A DNA stretch of 64,000 nt from Fulvivirga ulvae (GCF_021389975.1 NZ_CP089981.1:6101501-6165500), one strand, 5' to 3'. Counted from the first letter of the stretch, positions 45,411 to 54,521 are shown. Program-made: numbers and translations. Notes: generated by a model not told the origin, from the sequence alone.

Positions 45411-46433
45411 ATGAAAACAACACAAGTATTTTTTATCTTACTCATTTTGGCCTTCCATGCTCATGGACAGGAAACAGCCTCTGACTACATGGCAAAAATC
45501 GGCAATGAATACCGTGAGATCCAGAATGATACCTGGGCCTATATAAAAGCTGCCGCTCATGGAAGAAATGCACGAAAAATAGATAAACGCAGACTTGAAC
45601 TTACCGAAACCATAAAAAAAGCCAATGGCACCATTCGTAGGTTTAATACATACCAGAAAGACCCTTCCCTCAGAGATGCCACTGTTAAATACCTGAGTTT
45701 AAGTGAAATTGTGATCAAGGAAGATTATGGGAAAATAGTAGATATGGAAAAAATAGCGGAAGAATCCTACGACGCCATGGAAGCCTACCTGAGAGCAAAA
45801 AAGGAAGCAGGGGAAAAATTGACCGCAGCTCACCAGGAGTTGGATAGTGCACAAAGCACTTTTGCTGCAAAACATGGCATAAACCTGATAAGCAAGCTGG
45901 ACAAACAAGGTGAAAAAATAAAAAAGGCCTCAGAAGTAATGGACTACTATAACAAAGTTTACCTGGTTTTTTTCAAAAGCTATAAGCAGGAAGGTTATGT
46001 TTTACAAGACCTTAGCAATAACGACATGGGTGCTTTTGAGCAAAACAAAAATACTTTGAATACTTTTTCAACAGACGGGTTGCTGGAAATTGATAACATA
46101 GGTAGTTATAATGGAGACCCTATGATAACGACAGTCGGAAAAAAGCTGCTAAATTTTTATCAGAAAGAGGCCTCTGAGCATTTTGACACCTACTCTAAAA
46201 CAGTATTACTGAAAGAAAAACTTGAAAAGATGTCTAAATACCTTGAGGCCAAAAAACCATCAAAACGGACCCAGGAAGATATTGACAAGTACAACGAAAC
46301 ATTGAGCGAATACAACGAACAAGTGAATGTTTATAACAAGGTAAACGATACGCTGAACAAACAGCGTACTGAACTTCTTAAAGAGTGGAATGATGATTCT
46401 GAAAAGTTCATGGCTAAACATGTACCCAAATAA
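45411..46433 (+). CDS. Secreted helical/coiled-coil protein, DUF3829-like
   Basis: The 340-aa protein begins with a signal peptide (about 1-19, ending AHGQE). It is almost wholly alpha-helical and charged, with long heptad-like stretches (e.g. KKEAGEKLTAAHQELDSAQS and LSEYNEQVNVYNKVNDTLNK). It resembles the YiiG/DUF3829 group, but the assignment is weak. It follows the S41 protease gene at 5 nt, so it may be a substrate or adaptor. The function is unknown. Confidence 0.7.
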   Translation: MKTTQVFFILLILAFHAHGQETASDYMAKIGNEYREIQNDTWAYIKAAAHGRNARKIDKRRLELTETIKKANGTIRRFNTYQKDPSLRDATVKYLSLSEIVIKEDYGKIVDMEKIAEESYDAMEAYLRAKKEAGEKLTAAHQELDSAQSTFAAKHGINLISKLDKQGEKIKKASEVMDYYNKVYLVFFKSYKQEGYVLQDLSNNDMGAFEQNKNTLNTFSTDGLLEIDNIGSYNGDPMITTVGKKLLNFYQKEASEHFDTYSKTVLLKEKLEKMSKYLEAKKPSKRTQEDIDKYNETLSEYNEQVNVYNKVNDTLNKQRTELLKEWNDDSEKFMAKHVPK

Positions 46434-46479
46434 CCAAAGGCTAACGGCACACAATCCACTGTTATTAAGCACGATATAG

Positions 46480-46524
46480 AATGTCTCACGGCGATTAGCA
46501 CACCTGACATTGCCGTGGGACATT
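46480..46524. terminator. Hairpin after the DUF3829-like gene
   Basis: Arms AATGTCTCACGGC (46480-46492) and GCCGTGGGACATT (46512-46524) pair with a single G-T wobble around a 19-nt loop. No U-tract follows, so transcription termination is possible but not certain. It lies 46 nt behind the stop codon. Confidence 0.45.
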
Positions 46525-46705
46525 ATCATTTCCATTTCTGCAAAACAAAAACATCTTCATCATCACTAAGCACCAATCATCAGCAAATACCACAAGATCA
46601 TCACTTCTTAGTTAGAACTATCCATCTTTTTCACCATATTCACTTGTCTTTTGGCTCTAAGAGCTTTTAGATGAGTAAACTAAATCTAACCTAGATCGAA
46701 CAGAT

Positions 46706-47455
46706 ATGAAAAGAATGAGATTAATGGTGCTAGCATTATTTTTTGTAGCATCAGGGGCACAAGCCCAAACGGCTGATGAAATCATTACAAATTATTTTGA
46801 AAATACCGGTGGTTACGCAAACTGGGGAGCCCTTAAAGGCGTAAAAATGAATTTCAAAGTAAATCAGGGTGGCATGGAAATTCCTATTGAGGTAGTTCAA
46901 CTGGCTGATGGAAAGCAATACACTAAGGTTAGTCTTCAGGGAAATGATATCATGCAGGGTGTTTATGATGGCAATGTGCTTTGGAATACCAACTTCCAAA
47001 CCATGAAAGCTGAAAAAGCTGACGCAGAAACTACTGCTAACCATAAGCTTAATACCAATGATTTCCCTCAGGACCTTTACAACTACGAGAAAAAAGGCTA
47101 TAAGCTCGAACTGGTAGGTAATGAGACTGTGGAAGGTACCGAAACCTTTAAAATAAAGCTGGTTAAAGAGCCTGTAACCGTGGATGGAGAAAAGGTAGAC
47201 GATGTGGTGTATTACTTCTTCGACAAAGAGAATTTTGTTCCCATTGCCCAGGAAAGTGAAGTGGTTTCTGGTCCGCAGAAGGGCATTATATCCCATATCT
47301 CATTTAGCGATTACCAGGAAGTCGAAGGCCTCTATTTCCCATTCTCTATATCGCAGGGAGTAAAGGACGGACCTTCTCAGCCCATTACTATAGATGCTAT
47401 AGAAATTAACCCTGAAGTGGACGAAAGCTCTTTTGCTTTCCCTGAAGGAGAATAA
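46706..47455 (+). CDS. LolA-like/outer-membrane lipoprotein-sorting-type periplasmic protein
   Basis: The 249-aa protein has a signal peptide (1-20, ending AQAQ). A beta-rich mature part follows with GGYANWGALKGVKMNFKVNQ, KLVKEPVTVDGEKVDDVVYY and SDYQEVEGLYFPFSISQGV. This pattern resembles the LolA/LolB-like incomplete beta-barrel fold common in Bacteroidota. It may bind a lipid or lipoprotein. The gene ends in a long hairpin terminator before the BNR-repeat gene. Confidence 0.75.
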   Translation: MKRMRLMVLALFFVASGAQAQTADEIITNYFENTGGYANWGALKGVKMNFKVNQGGMEIPIEVVQLADGKQYTKVSLQGNDIMQGVYDGNVLWNTNFQTMKAEKADAETTANHKLNTNDFPQDLYNYEKKGYKLELVGNETVEGTETFKIKLVKEPVTVDGEKVDDVVYYFFDKENFVPIAQESEVVSGPQKGIISHISFSDYQEVEGLYFPFSISQGVKDGPSQPITIDAIEINPEVDESSFAFPEGE

Positions 47456-47458
47456 TTT

Positions 47459-47494
47459 ACTAAAATGGCTCAGAAAAATCTGAGCCATTTTAGT
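47459..47494 (+). terminator. Strong hairpin with a 16-bp perfect stem
   Basis: The arms 47459-47474 and 47479-47494 are perfectly complementary and enclose AAAA. The stem ends in TTTTAGT. It begins 4 nt after the LolA-like stop codon and serves as intrinsic terminator, possibly in both directions. Confidence 0.85.
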
Positions 47495-47589
47495 TTCCAA
47501 ACTGCTGCAACCGACCAAAGCAACGTGCTATAGTTGGTGTCATAGCTACAAAAAAACATTATCGTGACAACTGATCTAACCTTAAAAAC

Positions 47590-50500
47590 ATGAAAAAAAT
47601 ATTTTATGTAGTGATAGCCCTATACCTGCTAATTTCGTCGAGAGTATCCGCTCAGGAAGAAATTAACCTCACGGGCGAAGAGCTTTTTGGTGATTTGCAA
47701 GCCAGGCAAATTGGCCCAGCACTAATGAGTGGAAGAATAAACGACCTTGAAGGGCACCCAAAAAACAACAGAATCATTTATGCCGGAGCGGCCGGTGGTG
47801 GTGTCTGGAAGTCTTTTGACGGTGGAGTTAGTTTCAAGCCTATATTTGATGAGTATCCTCAGTCTATTGGCGTCATCAGTGTTGACCCAAAGGACCCTGA
47901 CAACTCTATATGGGTAGGCACCGGGGAAACCTGGACAAGAAATAGTGTTTCGATCGGTGACGGGCTTTTTCAGTCGACCGATGGTGGAAACAACTGGAAA
48001 AAAATAGGCTTCGAAAAATCAGAACGCATTAGCAGTATAGCCATTAGCCCTTCGTCTGAGGAAATTTATGTCGGTATACTTGGCGCATTGTGGAGCGACA
48101 GTGACGAGAGAGGCGTTTATAAATCACCTGATGGTGGTAAAACATGGGAAAAAATCCTTTATGTGGATCAGAAAACAGGCTGTAGTGACCTGGTGATGGA
48201 TCCGAACGACCCTAACACCCTATACGCCTCCATGTGGGAATTCCGAAGAACACCCTGGTCGTTCAGCTCAGGAGGCCAGAATAGTGCCTTATACAAGTCA
48301 ACCGATGGTGGTAAAAGCTGGAACAAAATCCATAACGGGTTCCCTTCCGGCAAATTGGGAAGGATTGCAGTGGCAGTGGCCCCCTCCGACCCTAATATAA
48401 TATACACGGTTCTTGAGACAGAACAAGCTAAAAACAACGGCCTTTACAGGTCTGACGATGCAGGTAAAAGCTGGAAACACCTGAACAATGACTTTGGCCT
48501 GGTTGTAAGACCGTTTTATTTCTCCCGACTTGTCATAGACCCCAGAAACCCGGAGGTAGTGGTAAAAGGCGGATTGTTTGGCTCCATTAGTCGTGATGGT
48601 GGCAAAACCTTCAAAAACCTGGGCAATATGCATGCGGATATCCACGACATTCTTTTCGACATCAAAGACTCTGACCGCATGTATGTAGGCACCGACGGCG
48701 GGGTGTACCGCTCTTATAATGGCGGAACTACCATGGAAATTGTTCCTAACCTGCCCATCTCCCAGTTTTACCACATTAGTGTGGACGACAGCGAACCCTA
48801 TAACATTTACGGTGGCCTTCAGGATAATGGCTCATGGTACGGTCCTTCCTCTTCGCCAGGCGGAGTAGAAGCCCGGGATTGGAATTCCATAGGTTTCGGT
48901 GATGGTTTCAGGGTACTAAAGCACCCTACCAAAAACATCATTTACTCCGAAATGCAGGGAGCTGAAAATGTATGGCGCTATGATGTGGAAAGAAACAAAA
49001 ATAAAACTATTCAGCCCTTACCGGTAAAGGGAGATCCTAAACTGCGGTTCAACTGGAATGCCCCTATGGCTGTAAGTGCTCATCAGCCCGACAGGTTTTA
49101 CATGGGAAGCCAGTTTCTTCACAAATCCGAAGACATGGGCGACACCTGGGTTAAAATATCACCCGACCTCACCACCAATGACCCTTCAAAGCAAAGCCAG
49201 GAAGAGTCTGGTGGTCTGTCAAAAGATAATTCAGGCGCTGAGAACCATACTACTATATTCACCATTGCAGAATCTCCGCTTGACGAGCAGGTAATCTGGG
49301 TAGGTACTGATGATGGCAATGTACAGGTAACACAAGATGGAGGAAAAAACTGGACAAATACCATCGCCAATATTCAGGGACTGCCCAAAAACACATGGTG
49401 CTACCATATCGAGGCCAGCAGCTTTAAAAAAGGGACAGCTTATGCAGTATTTGAAGGACATAGCACAGGTGACTTTAATACTTATGTTTACAAAACAACT
49501 GATTTCGGTAAGACATGGACATCCATTGTAACGGATGAGATTGATGGCTTTGCCCGCAACATTCAGGAGGATTATGAGAACGAAAACCTGCTCTTCCTGG
49601 GAACTGAGTTTGGACTTTACATAACCATCAACGGAGGTAAATCATGGTCAAAATTCACTAACAATGTACCTGCCGTGGCTATCCACTACATCGAATTGCA
49701 GAAAAAGACCAATGATTTAGTATTGGGAACACATGGGCGTGGAATAATAATCATTGATGATATCTCCCCACTGCGTCAGCTCAGCCAGGAAGTACTTCAG
49801 AAAGATGTTCACTTCTTTAACACCAAACCTACGGTGATGGTGGAAGAAAGCGGATTTGGCGGAGGAAGTACCGAAACTCAGTTTGTGGGCCCGAACCCCT
49901 CCACGGCTGCACGAATAGTTTACTACCTGAAAAAGCGACATACGTTTGGAAAAATGACTATGGAGGTGCGGGACAACGAAGGAAATAAGATTATGGACCT
50001 GACCCCGGGCAAATCCAAAGGAATCAACATTGTGACGTGGAACTACAGAACAAAGCAACCGAAAGTAGCCAAGGGCAAAACCTTCACTTATGGTGGGTTT
50101 ACCGCTCCAAGAGTAACGGCAGGTACTTATAAGGTAGTAATGACTAAAGGGAAAGACACTTATGAAACTGACATGGTTCTGGTCAACGACCCCACCTCCC
50201 TGCTGACTGATGCTGATCGCAAGGTAAAGCACGACGTAACCATGAAGCTTTACAATATGTCAGAAGACCTGGCCTATACCGTTTACGAAATGGATGAGTG
50301 GATTGCCAGGGCCGAAAACCTGCTCAGGGAAGATGCGAAATCCAAAAAGGTTACCGAGCCGGTCATCAAATCGCTCAATGACCTGAAAGATACCATGGTC
50401 ATCACCAAAGGCGATAACTATGTAGGCGCAGCAGAGCCTCAGTTAAGAGAGAAACTATCAGACCTGTACAGTAAAATAGCCGCAGGGTTTGAAAAGCCAT

Positions 50501-50670
50501 CCGCATCAGAGATGGACAACCTCAAGCTGATCGAAGAAAGGTTCAACAAAGCCAAAGCAGACTTTAAAAACATAAAAGACAAGCAAATCGGCAAAATGAT
50601 CGCTTACCTTCAAAAAAGCGAGTTAGAGCCAGTTACCATTAAAAGTAAAGATGATTTTTTGAGTGAATAA
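47590..50670 (+). CDS. Large secreted BNR/sortilin-type beta-propeller protein
   Basis: The 1026-aa protein has a signal peptide (1-21) and many BNR/Asp-box repeats, e.g. SFDGGVSFKPIF, SPDGGKTWEKI, STDGGKSWNKI, SRDGGKTFKNL and TQDGGKNWTNTI. They span about residues 70-700 as one or two propellers of the VPS10/sortilin/glycosyl-hydrolase-like type. A C-terminal part (about 740-1020) has a beta domain and a helical tail. No sialidase FRIP/Arg triad or catalytic residues were identified, so a binding role is as likely as hydrolysis. It sits between two strong terminators and is probably a single gene. Confidence 0.87.
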   Translation: MKKIFYVVIALYLLISSRVSAQEEINLTGEELFGDLQARQIGPALMSGRINDLEGHPKNNRIIYAGAAGGGVWKSFDGGVSFKPIFDEYPQSIGVISVDPKDPDNSIWVGTGETWTRNSVSIGDGLFQSTDGGNNWKKIGFEKSERISSIAISPSSEEIYVGILGALWSDSDERGVYKSPDGGKTWEKILYVDQKTGCSDLVMDPNDPNTLYASMWEFRRTPWSFSSGGQNSALYKSTDGGKSWNKIHNGFPSGKLGRIAVAVAPSDPNIIYTVLETEQAKNNGLYRSDDAGKSWKHLNNDFGLVVRPFYFSRLVIDPRNPEVVVKGGLFGSISRDGGKTFKNLGNMHADIHDILFDIKDSDRMYVGTDGGVYRSYNGGTTMEIVPNLPISQFYHISVDDSEPYNIYGGLQDNGSWYGPSSSPGGVEARDWNSIGFGDGFRVLKHPTKNIIYSEMQGAENVWRYDVERNKNKTIQPLPVKGDPKLRFNWNAPMAVSAHQPDRFYMGSQFLHKSEDMGDTWVKISPDLTTNDPSKQSQEESGGLSKDNSGAENHTTIFTIAESPLDEQVIWVGTDDGNVQVTQDGGKNWTNTIANIQGLPKNTWCYHIEASSFKKGTAYAVFEGHSTGDFNTYVYKTTDFGKTWTSIVTDEIDGFARNIQEDYENENLLFLGTEFGLYITINGGKSWSKFTNNVPAVAIHYIELQKKTNDLVLGTHGRGIIIIDDISPLRQLSQEVLQKDVHFFNTKPTVMVEESGFGGGSTETQFVGPNPSTAARIVYYLKKRHTFGKMTMEVRDNEGNKIMDLTPGKSKGINIVTWNYRTKQPKVAKGKTFTYGGFTAPRVTAGTYKVVMTKGKDTYETDMVLVNDPTSLLTDADRKVKHDVTMKLYNMSEDLAYTVYEMDEWIARAENLLREDAKSKKVTEPVIKSLNDLKDTMVITKGDNYVGAAEPQLREKLSDLYSKIAAGFEKPSASEMDNLKLIEERFNKAKADFKNIKDKQIGKMIAYLQKSELEPVTIKSKDDFLSE

Positions 50671-50671
50671 T

Positions 50672-50700
50672 AAAAGCCGGGGTAAAACCCGGCTTTTTCT
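50672..50700. terminator. Bidirectional terminator between convergent genes
   Basis: AAAAGCCGGG (50672-50681) and CCCGGCTTTT (50688-50697) form a perfect 10-bp stem with a 6-nt loop and a T-tract. It serves the BNR protein gene and, on the other strand, the STAS-like gene ending at 50725. Confidence 0.93.
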
Positions 50701-50724
50701 TTTCATTAGACCTTTATACTTCTA

Positions 50725-51126
50725 TTAAGCCCGTCTAGCTACTTTTATCCACTCCAGAGCCTCACTCATACTGTCAAAGTTCTGGTTAATCACTTTATTG
50801 TTTATTGACTCCTGTAAGTCATGTAAAGATAAACTAGCAAAAATATCACTAGGTACAATGATGGCTCCATGTGTGTACCCGGCAGCGACTGCCCGTGTTA
50901 CCCAATCGGTACCCATCCATTCCAAAAGGTCCCCGGCGATAACCCCCTGCTGCCTTGTATCAACAACCACTTTGTTGGCACTGAAATGCTTAAATGCATC
51001 TACTAATTGATTGCACCCGGTTCTGAACTCTTCTTCTGTAGGAGGGATTAGCCATTCATGCAGAATGTAATTGTAAGTAGGGTCATAGCTGATTTTAACA
51101 AAGTCTTCTTGAAAATAGATTTTCAT
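50725..51126 (-). CDS. STAS/SpoIIAA-like small protein (paralogue of the gene at 31079)
   Basis: The 133-aa protein shows FVKISYDPTYNYILHEWLIP, then KVVVDTRQQGVIAGDLLEW and HGAIIVPSDIF, parallel to the 31079 product. The length and order of elements are equal, so the two are paralogues about 20 kb apart. No signal peptide or catalytic motif is seen. A regulatory or signalling function is possible. It shares a bidirectional terminator with the upstream convergent gene. Confidence 0.6.
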   Translation of the reverse strand: MKIYFQEDFVKISYDPTYNYILHEWLIPPTEEEFRTGCNQLVDAFKHFSANKVVVDTRQQGVIAGDLLEWMGTDWVTRAVAAGYTHGAIIVPSDIFASLSLHDLQESINNKVINQNFDSMSEALEWIKVARRA

Positions 51127-51254
51127 TTCTTACAGTTTAAATGTTTCTAAGTGGTGCCTATTTTCACCTTTTCAGTATTATTATCATTTTGCAATTAAAG
51201 AAAAAGCAGGTTTTGAGCACCCTGTCTTTCTTATTCCATGATTAAAAACAAATG

Positions 51255-52274
51255 TTAATTAATCGATATTTTGTCAAGAGTAAATATACTTTGCGTTTTA
51301 TCTCCTGTCAGCAATTTACCCAGGTAGCTCGTAAGTACGTACACCTCTTTGCTTGAAGCAAGCGTCGCGGAAGTTGGAAATTCCGTGCTGCCTATAGAAA
51401 TCTCTTTGGTTTGAGTAGCGGTGGACCAACCATCTGCTGAACTCAGTATGTGCACTTTACCTTCACCAAGTCCGTTCTCAATCACCACCAGTTTATTATC
51501 ACTTGTCCATGCTAACCCGTCTGGAGTTTTCATTCCATCTACTCCTGTGATCTCAGACACCTGTGACGGGTCATTGAGCATGATTTTGAATAGTTTATTC
51601 TCATCCGTTTTAGCTACGATAAGATACCCGTCCGAATGGTAAACAGCTCCATTCAAACCAAAGTAATTTGGCGCCGGAGTAAACAAACTGGCATTGGTTA
51701 TGAATACTCCGGCATTATAAGACTGGTCGACTTTATAAATCACCGGAGAAAACGAGTCAGTGACGTAGATATTCCCGCTGTTATCAACAGTGATGCCGTT
51801 GGGGAAAGCTCCGCCATTTGGTGTAAGTGGTTTCAGGTCTAAGCCCTTTATCAGAGAGCCTGTGGTTAGGTCATAAACACCCAAATACGCAACAATTCCG
51901 GCTGTTGAACCATTAGCCCCACTTTTCTCAGAAGCTCCAACATCGCCACTGGCAACAATGAGCCGATTGTTTTCTTCATCTGCATATACACCTGTTACAC
52001 CAATGAGATTGGAGTCATTGATAAAAGTTTCCAGGGTACCATCACTTGAAAGTATAGAGATGCTTCCCTGATTAAAAGAACCAATCAAAAATCTGTTATT
52101 TTTGTCATCAAAGTCCACACCTTCAGGGTACATACCCGTCGCAGTTATTGTGTAATTATCAAGAAGCGATGGTGTATTTTCATCATCATCAGAACAACCG
52201 AAGAAAGTTGCTGTTGCTGCCAAAATCAGTGTTTTGGCCGAGAGATTTCGGGTAATTTTATTAATCCAATACAT
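51255..52274 (-). CDS. SMP-30/gluconolactonase-like or NHL-type beta-propeller lipoprotein
   Basis: The 339-aa lipoprotein has lipobox FFGC (Cys27). A six-bladed propeller follows with NGGAFPNGITVDNSGNIYVT, MKTPDGLAWTSDNKLVVIEN and repeats of the PxGxxxD type, related to SMP-30/gluconolactonases and NHL proteins. Calcium-binding and catalytic residues were not verified, so enzyme activity is open. It is the last in a minus-strand series that begins with AraC/dehydrogenase genes; 111 nt separate it from the PEBP gene. Confidence 0.75.
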   Translation of the reverse strand: MYWINKITRNLSAKTLILAATATFFGCSDDDENTPSLLDNYTITATGMYPEGVDFDDKNNRFLIGSFNQGSISILSSDGTLETFINDSNLIGVTGVYADEENNRLIVASGDVGASEKSGANGSTAGIVAYLGVYDLTTGSLIKGLDLKPLTPNGGAFPNGITVDNSGNIYVTDSFSPVIYKVDQSYNAGVFITNASLFTPAPNYFGLNGAVYHSDGYLIVAKTDENKLFKIMLNDPSQVSEITGVDGMKTPDGLAWTSDNKLVVIENGLGEGKVHILSSADGWSTATQTKEISIGSTEFPTSATLASSKEVYVLTSYLGKLLTGDKTQSIFTLDKISIN

Positions 52275-52385
52275 ATGAGTAATTATTTCTTTTTCTAAGA
52301 TTCTTAAGTAAATAGGTTAAAAATACCTATGGAAGGTCTTACACTATCAGGAAGGGTAAAACCTCCTCCTGATTGAGCAATTTCC

Positions 52386-52877
52386 TTATTGGCTGTTGCT
52401 ACTACCGTAAACTAAAAGTGATGCTTTACCTAATGTGGAAAAATGCATGTTAAAACCTACATAAGCAGGCGTGGCATTTTCGTCCAAGTCAAGCTCTTTG
52501 TCCAGCGCATAAACCGTGATCAGGTATCTGTGTGCCGGTCCGGCATTGGGAGCGGCTCCGGCATATCCAGGTACACCCATATCGGTTTTGCTTTGGATAG
52601 CTCCAACCGGAAGTAATTCTTTAGAGGCATCTCCTGCCCCTGAATTAAGCTCTTTTACATTAGCAGGAATATTAAAGACAACCCAGTGCCAGAAACCACT
52701 ACCTGTAGGGGCGTCCAAATCATAAATAGTTACCGCAAAGCTTTTGGTACCCTCAGGAGCGTTCTCCCAAGACAATTGTGGTGACTGGTTTTCTCCTGTA
52801 TACCCCATACCATTAAGGTATTGTTTATTGGTCAGTTGCCCGCCTAGCTCGTTGCTTTTAAGTGTGAATGTTTGCAT
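52386..52877 (-). CDS. YbhB/YbcL (PEBP) family protein, cytoplasmic copy
   Basis: This 163-aa protein of the Raf kinase inhibitor-like/PEBP family has the ligand-pocket motifs SPQLSWENAPEGTKSFAVTI, DLDAPTGSGFWHWVVFNIP and GPAHRYLITVYAL. It begins directly at the mature-like part (MQTFTLKSN), without a signal peptide. It is nearly identical to the following upstream copy at 53002. Function in bacteria is not settled. The pair arose by tandem duplication that also covers some 3' flanking sequence. Confidence 0.92.
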   Translation of the reverse strand: MQTFTLKSNELGGQLTNKQYLNGMGYTGENQSPQLSWENAPEGTKSFAVTIYDLDAPTGSGFWHWVVFNIPANVKELNSGAGDASKELLPVGAIQSKTDMGVPGYAGAAPNAGPAHRYLITVYALDKELDLDENATPAYVGFNMHFSTLGKASLLVYGSSNSQ

Positions 52878-53001
52878 TTCCTTTTATAATATTTGTTATT
52901 TCTAAGTAAGATTTTCAGGAATGGAGTAAAGGTATCTTTATCCATATTTGATGGCCCCAAAGGGAGAAGTAAGCCTTCCTCCTCCCGGTGAGGCAATTTC
53001 C

Positions 53002-53550
53002 TTATTTGCTGTTGCTGCTTCCGTAAACCAAAAGTGATGCTTTGGCCAACGTGGAAAAATGCATGTTGAAACCTACATAAGCAGGCGTAGCATTTTCGTC
53101 TAAGTCAAGCTTTTTGTCCAGCGCATAAACCGTGATCAGGTATCTGTGTGCTGGTCCGGCATTAGGAGCAGCTCCGGCATATCCGGGTACACCCATATCG
53201 GTTTTGCTTTGGATAGCTCCAGCCGGAAGTAATTTTTTAGAAGCATCTCCTGCACCAGACTTAAGTTCTTTTGTATTGGCAGGAATGTTAAACACTACCC
53301 AGTGCCAGAAACCACTGCCTGTAGGAGCGTCCAAATCATATATTGTAACAGCAAAACTTTTAGTACCTTCGGGAGCATTATCCCAGGATAGTTCTGGTGA
53401 CTGGTTTTCGCCAGTATATCCCATTCCGTTGAGGTATTGCTTATTGGTTAGCTGTCCGCCCAGCTCGTTACTTTTTAAGGTGAATGTTTGCGCGAATGCA
53501 GTGCTGCCTATTGCCACAACCACTGCCAGTGTTGTCATTAATCTTTTCAT
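53002..53550 (-). CDS. YbhB/YbcL (PEBP) family protein with signal peptide
   Basis: This 182-aa copy begins at ATG 53550 with the signal MKRLMTTLAVVVAIGSTAFA; 12 codons of an upstream extension are out of character. The mature part is close to identical with the 52386 product (QTFTLKSNELGG, SPELSWDNAPEG, GPAHRYLITVYAL). It probably works in the periplasm, whereas the second copy stays inside. Its upstream region carries an AraC-type double site and a TAGCTTTG box. Confidence 0.92.
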   Translation of the reverse strand: MKRLMTTLAVVVAIGSTAFAQTFTLKSNELGGQLTNKQYLNGMGYTGENQSPELSWDNAPEGTKSFAVTIYDLDAPTGSGFWHWVVFNIPANTKELKSGAGDASKKLLPAGAIQSKTDMGVPGYAGAAPNAGPAHRYLITVYALDKKLDLDENATPAYVGFNMHFSTLAKASLLVYGSSNSK

Positions 53551-53573
53551 TTTACTTACGTTTATTAATGACA

Positions 53574-53641
53574 CAAAGCTAGGCATACCACGCAGGCAAT
53601 GGTTAGAGGCAAACGTTCAAAAAGTGTAGACAAACGTTCAA
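53574..53641 (-). promoter_or_regulatory. AraC-type direct repeats and -7 box upstream of the secreted PEBP gene
   Basis: On the minus strand TTGAACGTTTG occurs at 53641-53631 and again at 53620-53610, 21 bp apart (two helical turns), the geometry of AraC half-sites. TAGCTTTG (53581-53574) fits TAnnTTTG and lies 23 nt before the ATG. The proximal half-site would overlap the -33 region, as for an activator that contacts RNA polymerase. The distal copy overlaps the end of the araC-type gene at 53638. Confidence 0.6.
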
Positions 53642-54498
53642 TTTGAAAGTTGATACTGTTTAGGAGTCAACCCATGAACCTGCTTAAATGACTGGATGAA
53701 ACTGGATAGATTTTCATATCCAAGATCATAATAGATCTCACTCGCTTTAAAATCACCTTGCTTCAACAGGTTAGCGGCCTTCTTCATTCTTTGCTGTAGC
53801 AACCATTTGCTGGGAGTAGTTCCGTAGATTTTGTCAAAGCGCCTCTTAAAAGTAGAAAGGCTCATATTGCAAAGAAACGCCAATTCCTCCACCGTAATGT
53901 GGCTGTTCTCATTTGTCATCATCGTTTGGCGGATCATGGTTTCCTCATCGGCCTCCCTGCTAATGTCTCGCAAAGCCATAATTTGCCCCGGATACTTACC
54001 GCTGATGTAAAGCAAGAGCTCTTCCAGTTTAAGCTGCTGTAGTTTCCTGTTTAACTTCTGCCCTGAATCCAGCATGATACGCAATGACTCGATGAAATTG
54101 TATAAAAAAGGATCCTTTTGGAAGACGATCAAGGACCTGTCCAAATCTCCGGAAGTTTGTTCCGTGATTGACGATGGGTATTTAATAAAAAACTCCGACA
54201 GTACTTTATTATCAAAAAAGAGCAGGATACTGCGGTAGCTTCCATTGTCCGAAGCTAATTTCTCACTCATCAGACAGTTGCCTGTAGATAGCAGTAAAAA
54301 TTGCGAGGGGTTTATTTCTATTTTATTGTCAGCGTAATAGACACTTTTTTCACCCTCAAGCAACAAGCTAAACATATTGTATTGTAAAGTGATCCTCGTT
54401 TTCAATGAAGGCTTATCCGAGTGATATGGCATGATCACCACGCCTTCATTTGACTTCGGGTCGTCCAGGAAGTCATGTGGCACAATAATATTTTTCAT
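53638..54498 (-). CDS. AraC family transcriptional regulator
   Basis: The 286-aa protein has an N-terminal cupin-like sensing region (about 15-150). A C-terminal double HTH follows (about 185-285), with LAFLCNMSLSTFKRRFDKIYG and the second HTH near YYDLGYENLSSFIQSFKQVHG ending in LTPKQYQLSN. This is the AraC/XylS signature. It lies 23 nt behind the dehydrogenase gene and upstream of the PEBP gene, whose promoter carries a matching pair of half-sites, so it probably controls that gene. Confidence 0.93.
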   Translation of the reverse strand: MKNIIVPHDFLDDPKSNEGVVIMPYHSDKPSLKTRITLQYNMFSLLLEGEKSVYYADNKIEINPSQFLLLSTGNCLMSEKLASDNGSYRSILLFFDNKVLSEFFIKYPSSITEQTSGDLDRSLIVFQKDPFLYNFIESLRIMLDSGQKLNRKLQQLKLEELLLYISGKYPGQIMALRDISREADEETMIRQTMMTNENSHITVEELAFLCNMSLSTFKRRFDKIYGTTPSKWLLQQRMKKAANLLKQGDFKASEIYYDLGYENLSSFIQSFKQVHGLTPKQYQLSN

Positions 54499-54521
54499 TG
54501 CTTTCCTTAATAATGGTTACT

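Noticed and set aside
46751..47296. Minus-strand open frame of 181 codons
   Set aside because: It lies wholly inside the LolA-like gene, has no domain and no start region; the plus-strand gene has signal peptide and terminator.
49717..50232. Minus-strand open frame of 171 codons
   Set aside because: It is antisense to the BNR propeller gene, whose Asp-box repeats are unambiguous.
51170..51235. Possible terminator after the SMP-30-like gene
   Set aside because: Only a 4-bp CAGG/CCTG stem precedes the T-rich stretch on the minus strand, too weak to list.
53132..53629. Plus-strand open frame of 165 codons opposite the PEBP gene
   Set aside because: The same shadow occurs over the second PEBP copy, so it only reflects the duplicated coding sequence.
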